Below, one piece after another: positions 28,052-36,795 of a DNA stretch of 64,000 nucleotides; the stretch's first letter is position 1; each line of letters starts with the position of its first letter. The stretch covers positions 93,384 through 157,383 of the forward strand of contig NZ_CADCST010000071.1 in assembly GCF_902804485.1 (NCBI RefSeq), read 5' to 3'. This DNA is from Flavobacterium collinsii (GTDB lineage Bacteria; Bacteroidota; Bacteroidia; Flavobacteriales; Flavobacteriaceae). The notes below the pieces were generated by a model. That model was given only the letters and a program-made list of their open reading frames with translations, was not told the DNA's origin and searched no databases. The translations under genes were made by a program, and so were the position numbers.

Positions 28052-28381
28052 ATGATAAAAGTTTCTGATACAGCAAAAAAGAAAATCATCGACTTGATGA
28101 AAGATGATGGTTTTGATGCCGCCAGCGACTACGTAAGAGTAGGCGTAAAAAGTGGTGGATGCTCTGGTTTGTCATATGATTTAAAATTTGATAAAACGAA
28201 AGGCGACGACGATAAAATATTTGTAGACAACGACATAACAATCGCAGTTGAAAAAAAATCATTCCTGTATTTAGCCGGAACAATACTTGAATTTTCAGGA
28301 GGATTGAACGGAAAAGGATTTGTATTCAATAATCCAAATGCAAGCAGAACTTGTGGATGCGGAGAATCTTTTTCGCTGTAA
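28052..28381 (+). CDS. sufA: A-type Fe-S carrier protein (SufA/IscA/HesB family)
   Basis: 109-residue A-type carrier thought to receive Fe-S clusters from SufBCD and pass them to apo-proteins. The three conserved cysteines are present: Cys in KSGGCSGLSYDL and the pair in SRTCGCGESF at the C terminus. It is the first gene of the suf operon, 76 bases ahead of sufB, in cytoplasmic form. SufA and IscA cannot be separated by motif; the symbol is given from context. Confidence 0.92.
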   Translation: MIKVSDTAKKKIIDLMKDDGFDAASDYVRVGVKSGGCSGLSYDLKFDKTKGDDDKIFVDNDITIAVEKKSFLYLAGTILEFSGGLNGKGFVFNNPNASRTCGCGESFSL

Positions 28382-28457
28382 ATTAAAAGAATCTAACAAA
28401 AGCAAAAATTTAAACGCTTAAGAAAATCACTTTTTAAGCGTTTTAAAAAACTAAAAA

Positions 28458-29906
28458 ATGTCAAAATACACTGAAGACGATTTAAAAATCGAACTCGAAA
28501 CTAAAGAATACGAATACGGATTTTATACTGATATTGAATCGGAGACATTTCCTATTGGCTTAAATGAAGACATCGTAAGAGCTATTTCCCTTAAAAAAGA
28601 AGAACCTCAGTGGATGACCGATTGGCGCATTGAAGCTTTTCGCGCCTGGAAAGAAATGATTGAACCAGAATGGGCAAATGTTCATTATGCAAAACCAGAC
28701 TTTCAAGCAATCTCTTATTATTCTGCTCCAAAACAAGTAGATCCAAACAAAACTTTGGATGATGTAGATCCTGAACTTTTAGAAATGTACAAAAAGTTAG
28801 GTATCTCTGTCGATGAACAAAAAATGATGAACAATGTCGCTATGGATATTGTAGTCGATTCTGTTTCTGTAGCTACAACCTTCAAAAAGACTCTTGCTGA
28901 AAAAGGAATCATTTTTTGCCCAATTTCAGAAGCAATAAAAGAACATCCAGAATTAGTTAAAAAATACTTAGGAACTGTTGTACCTCAAAAAGATAACTTC
29001 TACGCAGCATTAAACTCAGCAGTTTTCTCTGACGGAAGTTTCTGTTATATTCCAAAAGGCGTACGTTGCCCAATGGAACTTTCAACTTATTTCAGAATCA
29101 ATCAGGCAGGAACAGGTCAGTTCGAAAGAACTTTGGTTATTGCTGACGAAGGAAGCTACGTTTCTTACCTGGAAGGCTGTACTGCCCCAAGTCGTGACGA
29201 AAACCAATTGCACGCTGCAGTGGTTGAATTAATCGCTTTGGATGACGCTGAAATTAAATATTCTACCGTTCAGAACTGGTTCCCTGGAAACAAAGAAGGA
29301 AAAGGTGGAGTTTATAACTTCGTTACCAAAAGAGGTTTGTGCGAAACAAACGCTAAAATTTCATGGACCCAGGTGGAAACAGGTTCTGCTGTGACTTGGA
29401 AATATCCTTCTTGCGTACTAAAAGGAGACAACTCGGTTGGAGAATTTTACTCTATTGCCGTTACCAATAATTTCCAGCAAGCTGATACAGGAACTAAAAT
29501 GATCCATTTAGGGAAAAACACTAAATCGACTATTATTTCCAAAGGTATTTCAGCCGGTAAATCACAAAACAGTTACCGCGGATTAGTTCAGATTAGTCCA
29601 AGAGCGGAAAATGCACGTAACTTTTCTCAATGTGATTCTCTTTTAATGGGAAACAATTGCGGGGCGCATACTTTCCCTTATATCGAAAGTAAAAATCCAT
29701 CAGCCAAAATAGAGCACGAAGCAACTACAAGTAAAATTGGAGAAGATCAGGTTTTTTATTGTAACCAAAGAGGTATCCCAACTGAAAAAGCGATTGCCCT
29801 AATTGTAAACGGTTTCAGTAAAGATGTTTTGAACAAGTTACCAATGGAATTTGCTGTTGAAGCTCAAAAATTATTAGAAATTTCTCTAGAAGGATCTGTA
29901 GGTTAA
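28458..29906 (+). CDS. sufB: Fe-S cluster scaffold subunit SufB
   Basis: 482-residue SufB, the cluster-building subunit of the SufBC2D complex in the cytoplasm. Family segments are evident: [75 protein letters not shown] and the C-terminal [20 protein letters not shown] containing the conserved Glu. The length is typical. It is followed after only 7 bases by a flavodoxin-fold gene rather than by sufC, which is unusual. Confidence 0.97.
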   Translation: MSKYTEDDLKIELETKEYEYGFYTDIESETFPIGLNEDIVRAISLKKEEPQWMTDWRIEAFRAWKEMIEPEWANVHYAKPDFQAISYYSAPKQVDPNKTLDDVDPELLEMYKKLGISVDEQKMMNNVAMDIVVDSVSVATTFKKTLAEKGIIFCPISEAIKEHPELVKKYLGTVVPQKDNFYAALNSAVFSDGSFCYIPKGVRCPMELSTYFRINQAGTGQFERTLVIADEGSYVSYLEGCTAPSRDENQLHAAVVELIALDDAEIKYSTVQNWFPGNKEGKGGVYNFVTKRGLCETNAKISWTQVETGSAVTWKYPSCVLKGDNSVGEFYSIAVTNNFQQADTGTKMIHLGKNTKSTIISKGISAGKSQNSYRGLVQISPRAENARNFSQCDSLLMGNNCGAHTFPYIESKNPSAKIEHEATTSKIGEDQVFYCNQRGIPTEKAIALIVNGFSKDVLNKLPMEFAVEAQKLLEISLEGSVG

Positions 29907-29913
29907 TCACAAA

Positions 29914-30402
29914 ATGGAAGGTAAGAAAGTAATCATTTTAGGTTCATCCAGAAAAAACGGAAACACAACCCGAATTGCGGATGAAATTTCTAAAGAAACC
30001 GGAATAGAGGTAATTGATCTGAGTGATTATAATATTTCCTATTATGATTACGAAAGTAAGAACAGAGAAGATGATTTTTTCCCTTTAATTAAAGGTATCA
30101 TCGAAAAGTACGACACTTTAATTTTTGCAACGCCCATATATTGGTATAATATGAGTGGAATCATGAAGGTATTCTTTGATCGCTTTTCGGATTTAATCCG
30201 AATTGAAAAAGAAACCGGAAGAAAACTCAGAGGAAAGAAAATTGGTGTGATTTCAAATTCACACGACAATGAAATTGAAGATAGTTTTTACATTCCTTTC
30301 AAAAAATCAGCCGATTATCTAGGCATGGAATATTTAGGACACGCGCATTTTAATGCCAACATCTTAAACCAAACAACAAAAATAGAATTGACATTTATAT
30401 AA
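29914..30402 (+). CDS. NAD(P)H-dependent flavodoxin-fold oxidoreductase in the suf operon
   Basis: 162-residue FMN-reductase/flavodoxin-like protein. The N-terminal IILGSSRKNGNTTRIADEIS is the FMN phosphate loop of NADPH-dependent FMN reductases, and DTLIFATPIYWYNMSGIMKV is the isoalloxazine-side loop. It has no signal peptide and is cytoplasmic. It starts 7 bases after sufB and ends 12 bases before sufC, so it is cotranscribed with them. A flavin reductase could supply electrons for Fe-S assembly or for iron reduction, as SufBC2D itself can bind flavin. That is inference. Accessory insertion into the operon is the alternative. Confidence 0.83.
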   Translation: MEGKKVIILGSSRKNGNTTRIADEISKETGIEVIDLSDYNISYYDYESKNREDDFFPLIKGIIEKYDTLIFATPIYWYNMSGIMKVFFDRFSDLIRIEKETGRKLRGKKIGVISNSHDNEIEDSFYIPFKKSADYLGMEYLGHAHFNANILNQTTKIELTFI

Positions 30403-30414
30403 AATAAAAAAACA

Positions 30415-31161
30415 ATGTTATCAATAAAAAACCTTCACGCCTCAATTGGTGATAAAGAAATCCTTAAAGGAATTAATATAGAAGTTAAAGCTGGCGAAGT
30501 ACACGCTATCATGGGACCAAATGGTTCTGGAAAAAGTACACTTTCGGCTGTAATTGCCGGAAACGAAAACTACGAAGTTACTGACGGAGAAGTTTTCCTT
30601 GACGGAGAAGATCTTGCTGATCTTGCTCCTGAAGAAAGAGCACACAAAGGAGTTTTCCTTTCTTTTCAATACCCTGTAGAAATTCCAGGAGTTAGTGTAA
30701 CCAACTTCATGAAAACTGCAATCAACGAAACTCGTAAAGCAAACGGTCAGGAAGAAATGCCTGCTAATGAAATGCTAAAAGTAATTCGTGAGAAATCTGA
30801 GTTATTAGAAATCGATCGTAAATTTTTATCTCGCTCCCTAAACGAAGGTTTTTCAGGAGGAGAGAAAAAAAGAAATGAGATTTTTCAAATGGCAATGTTA
30901 GAGCCAAAATTAGCCATCCTTGACGAAACAGATTCGGGTCTTGATATCGACGCGCTAAGAATTGTGGCTAATGGTGTTAATAAATTGAAAAGCGAGAAAA
31001 ACGCCATCATCGTAATCACGCACTACCAACGTTTGTTAGATTATATCGTTCCGGATTTCGTTCACGTTCTTTACAATGGAAGAATCGTAAAATCAGGAGG
31101 AAAAGAACTAGCCTACGAACTGGAAGAAAAAGGATACGACTGGATTAAAGCAGAAAACTAG
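30415..31161 (+). CDS. sufC: Fe-S assembly ATPase SufC
   Basis: 248-residue ABC-type ATPase of the SufBC2D scaffold. Walker A is [14 protein letters not shown]; the signature is [19 protein letters not shown] with the family's GGEKKR form; Walker B is [12 protein letters not shown]; the H-loop is VITHYQRLL. The N-terminal [20 protein letters not shown] is standard for SufC. It lies 12 bases after the flavodoxin-fold gene, in the same operon. Confidence 0.97.
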   Translation: MLSIKNLHASIGDKEILKGINIEVKAGEVHAIMGPNGSGKSTLSAVIAGNENYEVTDGEVFLDGEDLADLAPEERAHKGVFLSFQYPVEIPGVSVTNFMKTAINETRKANGQEEMPANEMLKVIREKSELLEIDRKFLSRSLNEGFSGGEKKRNEIFQMAMLEPKLAILDETDSGLDIDALRIVANGVNKLKSEKNAIIVITHYQRLLDYIVPDFVHVLYNGRIVKSGGKELAYELEEKGYDWIKAEN

Positions 31162-31222
31162 TTAACAGTTACAGTTTACAGTTTACAAAAACTCATAACT
31201 CATAACTTATAACTTACAACTA
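31160..31222. repeat. CAGTTTA-type intergenic repeat
   Basis: The 66-base sufC-sufD gap contains ACAGTTACAGTTTACAG followed by tandem ATAACT-rich units (ACTCATAACT repeated). The first part matches the repeats at 6790-6814 and 36731-36753. It appears to be an intergenic repeat inserted into the operon without disrupting it. Confidence 0.6.
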
Positions 31223-31227
31223 CGAAA

Positions 31228-32544
31228 ATGGATTTAAAAGAAAAATTAGTATCGTCTTTTATGGCTTTTGAAGAGCGTGTCGATGTACATTCAGATCTGC
31301 ATGATATTCGCACCAAAGCACTAAAAAACTTTGAAAATAAAGGTTTCCCAACCAAAAAAGAAGAAGCTTGGAAATACACATCGTTAAACGCCATCTTAAA
31401 AAATGACTTTACGGTTTTTCCAAAGCAGGAAAATGCAATTGAATTTAATCAGGTAAAAAAATACTTTTTACACGAAATCGACACCTATAAATTGGTCTTT
31501 ATTGATGGTGTTTTTAGTTCGCATTTATCTTCTACCACACATGATGGAATTGATGTTTGTTTAATGTCTTCGGCATTGACCAAACCTAAATATAAAATGA
31601 TTATTGATACCTACTTCAATCAGATTGCAAGTAAAGATGAAAGTTTAACTTCGTTGAATACTGCTTTTGCAAGCGAAGGAGCCTTTATCAATATTCCAAA
31701 AAAGAAAGTCGCCGACAAACCTATCGAAATCATGTATTTCTCTACAGGTAATGAAGCTGCATTAATGGTTCAGCCAAGAAATTTGATCATTGTGGGCGAA
31801 AATTCACATGTACAAATCATCGAACGTCACCAAAGCCTGAACGAAAATCCGGTTTTAACAAATTCTGTTACCGAGATTTTTGCTCAAAAACGTGCGATTG
31901 TGGATTATTACAAAATTCAGAACGACAATAGTGAAGCAAATTTAATTGACAACACTTATGTTTCTCAACAACAAGAAAGTCATGCTTATGTACACACTTT
32001 CTCATTTGGAGGGAATCTAACGCGTAACAACTTAAACTTTTACCATTTTGGAGAAAGATTAACAAGCACGCTAAACGGAATTTCTATTCTAAACGATAAA
32101 CAACACGTAGACCATTATACTTTGGTAAATCACGCAACACCAAATTGCGAAAGTTTCCAAGATTATAAAGGGATTTTCTCTGATCGCTCAACTGGAGTTT
32201 TCAACGGAAAAGTATTGGTAGAAAAAGAAGCTCAAAAAACAAATGCTTTCCAAAAAAGCAACAACATTTTATTGAGTGACAAAGCAACCATCAATGCCAA
32301 ACCTCAATTAGAGATTTTTGCTGACGACGTAAAATGTTCTCACGGCTGTACCGTTGGACAATTAGACGAAACCGCAATGTTCTACATGCAGTCTCGTGGA
32401 ATCCCGAAAAAAGAAGCTAAAGCGTTATTGATGTACGCATTCTCAAATGCGGTAATCGAAAGCATTAAAATACCGGAATTAAAACAAAGAATTACTAAAA
32501 TCATCGCTACGAAATTATGCGTTAATTTAGGATTTGATTTGTAA
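31228..32544 (+). CDS. sufD: Fe-S assembly scaffold subunit SufD
   Basis: 438-residue paralogue of SufB and partner of SufB and SufC. The N-terminal region KNFENKGFPTKKEEAWKYT is characteristic of SufD. The beta-helix core and the C-terminal motif DVKCSHGCTVGQLDETAMFY (His and Cys at the SufB-SufD interface) followed by RGIPKKEAKALLMYAF are clear. It follows sufC by 66 bases across an intergenic repeat and ends before a hairpin, closing the first part of the suf cluster. Confidence 0.96.
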   Translation: MDLKEKLVSSFMAFEERVDVHSDLHDIRTKALKNFENKGFPTKKEEAWKYTSLNAILKNDFTVFPKQENAIEFNQVKKYFLHEIDTYKLVFIDGVFSSHLSSTTHDGIDVCLMSSALTKPKYKMIIDTYFNQIASKDESLTSLNTAFASEGAFINIPKKKVADKPIEIMYFSTGNEAALMVQPRNLIIVGENSHVQIIERHQSLNENPVLTNSVTEIFAQKRAIVDYYKIQNDNSEANLIDNTYVSQQQESHAYVHTFSFGGNLTRNNLNFYHFGERLTSTLNGISILNDKQHVDHYTLVNHATPNCESFQDYKGIFSDRSTGVFNGKVLVEKEAQKTNAFQKSNNILLSDKATINAKPQLEIFADDVKCSHGCTVGQLDETAMFYMQSRGIPKKEAKALLMYAFSNAVIESIKIPELKQRITKIIATKLCVNLGFDL

Positions 32545-32577
32545 TAGTGTTTAACCACAAGGAGCGCTAACATTTAA

Positions 32578-32619
32578 GCAAAGTTCGCAAAGTTTTATTT
32601 TAAGCTTTGCGAACTTTGC
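32578..32619. terminator. Hairpin after sufD (GCAAAGTTCGCAAAG)
   Basis: The 15-base arms GCAAAGTTCGCAAAG and CTTTGCGAACTTTGC pair perfectly around a 12-base loop, and a short T-run follows on the plus strand. It probably ends the sufA-D transcript. It belongs to the same repeat type as 9141-9192. Confidence 0.7.
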
Positions 32620-32649
32620 GCTTTTTACTGGGCGTCTTTGCAGTTATAT

Positions 32650-33999
32650 TTATTTTTTTACTGAAGAAATAACCTCCTTCAGAAATTCATTAAAATCAAA
32701 ATAATAACCTCCTTCATTCACTCCCATCCTAACAATTACCATATCCAGAGACGGAATAATCGCTACCATTTGTCCCTGATAACCATTACAATAAAACATA
32801 TCACGAGGCGCATCGGGAAACTTCCCTCCGGCATTTAACCAAAACTGAGCTCCATAACCTCCATTTGAAGTATTCGTTGGAGTTGCGGTATACTTTACCC
32901 AGTTTTCCTCTAAGACCTGCTCTCCGTTCCAGTTTCCTTTATGCAAATACAACAATCCAAATTTTGACCAATCTCTCGCTGTCGCCCAGGCATAAGAAGA
33001 TCCCACAAAAATTCCCGACATATCCTGTTCCACAATCATCGAGTTCATTCCGATTTTATCGATTACGGCACTATACCAAAAATCAAGATATTCCTGCTGC
33101 GTTTTAAACTGACTTCTTAAAATTCGCGATAATAAGTTAGTAGTTCCGGAAGAGTAATACCAATGCGAATTAGGTTTATGCTTAGCCGGTTTATCCATTT
33201 GTACCTTCCCCATATCCTCAGCCTGAAAAAGCATTTCAGTTGCATCACAAATTTTAGTATAATCCTCCTCCCATTCCAGACCTGAATTCATATGAAGCAA
33301 ATCATTAATCGTAATAATTTTACGATCGTCATTTTGCCATTCTGCAATTGGAGCAGGTTTATAAATATCTATTTTTCGCTGTTTGGCCAAAACTCCAAAA
33401 GCCGAACTTACAATACTTTTAGTCATTGACCAACCCAGAATTTTACTGTCTTTACTAAAACCAGTATCATATTTTTCGCCAATCAATTTGTCTTTATACA
33501 AAACTACAACTGCTCGTGTACGTTTTGCTTTTCCACCTTTTTTATCGAAAGAATCATCAATGGCTTTTTTCAATTTTGAATAATTAATATTCGCAAAAGC
33601 GGAATCTTTTGGTTCGTTATTCCCATAAGGAAAAGGAAGACTATTGACTAATTTAGTTCTCTTTGGAAGCAGATAAGGCTTCGAAACATCAAAATCATCA
33701 TTTATCAAAATTGCGCCCAATCCCTCTCTGTAAATCGCCTTTCTTTCTTTTAGACCATAAACCGTAGAAGTAGCAAATTTTCCTGCGTCATTAATAGTGT
33801 TCGTGGCTAAAGTAATCATGTTAATATCATTATCGGTTTTTTCGATTAATTCCTTCGAACGATGATCAATAAAATGACCTGATGCTACACTTTTGGCCGA
33901 AAAGCCTGAAATCAAATCAAGTTTGGAATAAGTAGTAAAACCAAAATACAAAAACGCAAGAACTAAAACAAAGACAAGTAATTTTAGAATTTTTTTCAT
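32650..33999 (-). CDS. Exported class C beta-lactamase-fold serine hydrolase
   Basis: Serine hydrolase of the beta-lactamase/penicillin-binding-protein-like fold. It is probably an esterase or peptidase rather than a true beta-lactamase. The ATG at 33999 is preferred (449 residues) because it starts a clean N-terminal membrane anchor (KKILKLLVFVLVLAFLYFGF). The 34077 start would add 26 residues with another hydrophobic run. The nucleophile motif is GWSMTKSIVSS (SxxK) and the tyrosine motif is HWYYSSGTTNLL (YxS). Further family motifs are INDLLHMNSGLEWEED and NGYQGQMVAIIPSLDM near the C terminus. It sits on the opposite strand between sufD and sufS, splitting the suf locus. No functional tie to Fe-S assembly is visible. 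Confidence 0.85.
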   Translation of the reverse strand: MKKILKLLVFVLVLAFLYFGFTTYSKLDLISGFSAKSVASGHFIDHRSKELIEKTDNDINMITLATNTINDAGKFATSTVYGLKERKAIYREGLGAILINDDFDVSKPYLLPKRTKLVNSLPFPYGNNEPKDSAFANINYSKLKKAIDDSFDKKGGKAKRTRAVVVLYKDKLIGEKYDTGFSKDSKILGWSMTKSIVSSAFGVLAKQRKIDIYKPAPIAEWQNDDRKIITINDLLHMNSGLEWEEDYTKICDATEMLFQAEDMGKVQMDKPAKHKPNSHWYYSSGTTNLLSRILRSQFKTQQEYLDFWYSAVIDKIGMNSMIVEQDMSGIFVGSSYAWATARDWSKFGLLYLHKGNWNGEQVLEENWVKYTATPTNTSNGGYGAQFWLNAGGKFPDAPRDMFYCNGYQGQMVAIIPSLDMVIVRMGVNEGGYYFDFNEFLKEVISSVKK

Positions 34000-34185
34000 A
34001 TAGCTAAAGATAATTTTAATGCAATATAAATAATTTACAATCAAGATTACACAACTTATTTTAGAAATAAAATTCATAAAACTAAAAAAACCGAACGAAT
34101 TTTAAAGAATCAATATATAAACCCTCAATTGATGGTACCATAAAAGGAAATTATAGTTTTAATGGATAAACCAATTTTGTTTTAG

Positions 34186-34193
34186 TACTTTTG
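34186..34193 (+). promoter_or_regulatory. sufS promoter element (TACTTTTG)
   Basis: An exact TANNTTTG match lies 25 bases ahead of the sufS ATG. The second half of the suf locus therefore has its own promoter, as the opposite-strand hydrolase gene requires. Confidence 0.6.
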
Positions 34194-34218
34194 TAGGTAG
34201 AATTTTTCTAAATAAGAC

Positions 34219-35430
34219 ATGTTAGACATCCAAAAAATAAGAGCTGATTTTCCGATACTTTCAGAAAAAGTAAACGGAAAACCTTTAGTATATTTCGACA
34301 ACGGCGCGACCTCACAAAAACCACAAATTGTGATTGATGCGATCGCAAAGTATTATCAGGAGATCAACGCCAACATTCATCGTGGTGTTCATACTTTAAG
34401 TCAATTGGCAACTGATGCTTACGAAATTTCAAGAGTCAAAATCCAACATCATATCAATGCGAAATTTTCGCATGAAGTACTTTTTACTTCAGGAACTACT
34501 CACGGAATCAACTTAGTAACCAACGGTTTTGCTTCAATTTTAAAACCAGGAGACGAAGTAATTGTTTCTTCATTAGAACATCACAGTAATATCGTGCCCT
34601 GGCAAATGTTATGTGAGAAAACGGGAGCAACACTTAAAGTTATTCCGATGAATGAGGAGGGTGAGCTTATAATGGAAGCTTACGATGCCTTATTGTCTGA
34701 AAAGACTAAAGTGGTAACGGTGAATCACATTTCGAACGCATTAGGAATTATTAATCCGATCAAGTATATGATCGAAAAAGCTCATGCTGTTGGTGCGGCT
34801 GTTTTGATCGATGGTGCACAGGCTGTTCCTCATTTAAAACCTGACGTTCAGGATTTAGATTGTGATTTTTATGCTTTTTCAGGACATAAGATGTGCGGAC
34901 CAACCGGAACCGGAATTCTTTACGGAAAAGAAGAATGGTTAAACAAATTACCTCCTTACCAGGGTGGTGGCGAAATGATCAAAGAAGTTACTTTCGAGAA
35001 AACAACTTATGCTGATTTGCCTCATAAATTTGAAGCAGGAACTCCTAATATTGCTGGCGGAATTGTTTTAGGAACTGCCGTTGATTATTTGAACCACATT
35101 GGTTTTCACAATATTCATCAGCACGAAACACATTTATTAGAGCACGCAACCAAACGTTTATTAGAAATTGAAGGTCTGAAAATTTACGGAACCGGAAATA
35201 AAGCCTCTGTAGTTTCGTTTAATATTGATGGCATTCATCCGTACGATATTGGTTCAATTATCGATAAACTGGGAATCGCCGTTAGAACCGGACACCATTG
35301 TGCCCAACCAATTATGAACTTTTTCTGCATTCCGGGAACTATTCGCGCCTCTTTTTCTTTTTACAACACCAAAGAAGAAATTGACATAATGGTTGAGGCC
35401 ATTAAAAAGGCAAAAACGATGTTAAGCTAA
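34219..35430 (+). CDS. sufS: Cysteine desulfurase SufS
   Basis: PLP-dependent type II (SufS-like) cysteine desulfurase that supplies persulfide sulfur. PLP lysine K224 is in FSGHKMCGPTGTGI; the catalytic cysteine C361 is in RTGHHCAQPIM. The N-terminal KVNGKPLVYFDNGATSQKP and RGVHTLSQLATDAYE are family markers, and the 403-residue length is typical. It begins a second suf operon with its own promoter, followed closely by a lipoprotein gene, sufE and sufT. Confidence 0.97.
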   Translation: MLDIQKIRADFPILSEKVNGKPLVYFDNGATSQKPQIVIDAIAKYYQEINANIHRGVHTLSQLATDAYEISRVKIQHHINAKFSHEVLFTSGTTHGINLVTNGFASILKPGDEVIVSSLEHHSNIVPWQMLCEKTGATLKVIPMNEEGELIMEAYDALLSEKTKVVTVNHISNALGIINPIKYMIEKAHAVGAAVLIDGAQAVPHLKPDVQDLDCDFYAFSGHKMCGPTGTGILYGKEEWLNKLPPYQGGGEMIKEVTFEKTTYADLPHKFEAGTPNIAGGIVLGTAVDYLNHIGFHNIHQHETHLLEHATKRLLEIEGLKIYGTGNKASVVSFNIDGIHPYDIGSIIDKLGIAVRTGHHCAQPIMNFFCIPGTIRASFSFYNTKEEIDIMVEAIKKAKTMLS

Positions 35431-35437
35431 AAAAATT

Positions 35438-35863
35438 ATGAGAATATTATCTTTGTTGCTCTTAACGTTTTTTATAGGAACAAGCTGTTCCAGCCAAAAA
35501 AAAGCTGATATGAAAGGTACTGAAATTGAATATTCTGCCGTTTCCCGAGGTATTTACAAAGTGATCGTGGTACAGAATAAAATGGTTTCGATTACCAATG
35601 GCCGCAATGTTCAGCCCGTTGAAAGCAAAATAGATGATTTAAAATGGAAACAGATTGTAGCTCAATTTTCGAAAATCAATCTCAAAACTATTCCCGACTT
35701 AAAAGGCCAAACACAAAAACGTTTTCATGATGGAGCTGCTCTGGGAAATTTAAAAGTCACTCAGAATCAGAAAATATATGAAACTCAGGGTTTCGACGAT
35801 GGATACCCTCCAAAAGAGATAGAAAATTTGGTAAATTTGCTACTGGATTTTACGAAAAAATAA
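35438..35863 (+). CDS. Small lipoprotein between sufS and sufE
   Basis: 141 residues. The N terminus RILSLLLLTFFIGTSCSSQK is a lipoprotein signal with lipobox GTSC. The remainder is soluble with several conserved-looking segments (YKVIVVQNKMVSITNGRN, WKQIVAQFSKINLKTIPDL, GFDDGYPPKEIENLVNLL) but no catalytic motif. I do not recognise its function. It starts 7 bases after sufS and ends 2 bases before sufE, so it is cotranscribed with them. An exported lipoprotein has no place in cytoplasmic Fe-S assembly, so its position may reflect operon hitchhiking or an unrecognised envelope role. Confidence 0.85.
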   Translation: MRILSLLLLTFFIGTSCSSQKKADMKGTEIEYSAVSRGIYKVIVVQNKMVSITNGRNVQPVESKIDDLKWKQIVAQFSKINLKTIPDLKGQTQKRFHDGAALGNLKVTQNQKIYETQGFDDGYPPKEIENLVNLLLDFTKK

Positions 35864-35865
35864 TT

Positions 35866-36291
35866 ATGACGATAAAAGAAATACAAAACGAAATAATCGA
35901 CGAATTTTCGATGTTTGATGACTGGATGCAACGTTACGAGTACATCATCGAATTAGGAAAAAGTCTTCCGTTAATCAAAGAAGAATATAAAACCGACGAC
36001 AATTTAATCAAAGGATGTCAGTCTAAAGTTTGGCTGCAAGGAGAACAGAAAGAAGATAATATTGTCTTTACTGCCGATAGTGATGCCATTTTAACTAAAG
36101 GAATTATCGCGATTTTAATTCGTACATTCTCCAATCAAAAAGCATCCGATATTTTAAGCGCCGATGTTGATTTTATTGACGAAATTGGTCTAAAAGAACA
36201 TTTATCTGCAACACGTGCGAATGGCTTGGTATCGATGATTAAAAACATCAAAATGTACGCATTGGCTTTTGACGCAAAAAATAAAAATTAA
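35866..36291 (+). CDS. sufE: Sulfur acceptor SufE
   Basis: 141-residue SufE, which takes persulfide sulfur from SufS and hands it to SufB. The acceptor cysteine is C51 in DDNLIKGCQSKVWLQGE, the family signature. FDDWMQRYEYIIELGKSLP and ILIRTFSNQKASDIL are also typical. It lies 2 bases after the lipoprotein gene. A short gap of repeat-like sequence separates it from the next gene, sufT. Confidence 0.96.
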   Translation: MTIKEIQNEIIDEFSMFDDWMQRYEYIIELGKSLPLIKEEYKTDDNLIKGCQSKVWLQGEQKEDNIVFTADSDAILTKGIIAILIRTFSNQKASDILSADVDFIDEIGLKEHLSATRANGLVSMIKNIKMYALAFDAKNKN

Positions 36292-36299
36292 AAAAATTA

Positions 36300-36362
36300 C
36301 CCCTTAAGCCATTAAGTTTCATAAAGCGTCAGCCTTAATTTCTCTTAATATCTTAATGGTAA
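36300..36362. repeat. Imperfect CCATTAAG / CTTAATGG inverted repeat
   Basis: The sufE-sufT gap has TACCCCTTAAGCCATTAAG at one end and CTTAATATCTTAATGGTA at the other, which form an imperfect hairpin. It looks like a dispersed flavobacterial intergenic repeat and not a terminator. Confidence 0.5.
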
Positions 36363-36398
36363 AAAATAAAAACACTTAGTGTTCAAAAAACAAAAACA

Positions 36399-36722
36399 AT
36401 GGAACAAGAAATAGACACAAACGAATTAGGAGAATCAATCGTAAAAGTTTTAAAAGGCATTTATGATCCGGAAATTCCTGTAGACATATATGAGTTAGGA
36501 TTAATTTACGATGTAATGGTCAATACTGATTACGAAGTAAAAATCTTAATGACCCTAACTTCTCCAAACTGTCCTGTTGCAGAAAGCTTACCAAGAGAAG
36601 TGGAAGAAAAAGTAAAAACAATTGAAAACATAAAGGATGTTGATGTTGAAATTACTTTCGATCCGCCATGGAGTAAAGATTTAATGAGCGAAGAAGCAAA
36701 ATTAGAATTAGGAATGCTTTAA
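36399..36722 (+). CDS. sufT: Fe-S maturation protein of the MIP18/DUF59 family (SufT)
   Basis: 107-residue MIP18-family protein, which takes part in maturation of Fe-S proteins. Motifs are GIYDPEIPVDIYELGLIYDV and LTSPNCPVAESLPREVEEKV; the Cys in SPNCP is the conserved residue. The C terminus ITFDPPWSKDLMSEEAKLEL is characteristic. The position after sufE supports the SufT name. The gene is cytoplasmic. Confidence 0.92.
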   Translation: MEQEIDTNELGESIVKVLKGIYDPEIPVDIYELGLIYDVMVNTDYEVKILMTLTSPNCPVAESLPREVEEKVKTIENIKDVDVEITFDPPWSKDLMSEEAKLELGML

Positions 36723-36737
36723 AAAGGCATACAGTTT

Positions 36738-36776
36738 ACAGTCACAGTCACAGTTAAATCCTGTGACTGTGACTGT
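36738..36776. repeat. 16-bp perfect hairpin of CAGTCA repeats
   Basis: ACAGTCACAGTCACAG pairs perfectly with 36761-36776 around a 7-base loop (TTAAATC). Related to the CAGTTTA repeats at 6773-6836 and 31160-31190. It lies between sufT and the DUF2480 gene. No T-run follows on the plus strand, so it is probably not a terminator. Confidence 0.7.
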
Positions 36777-36795
36777 AATTGATAACTAAATAAAA

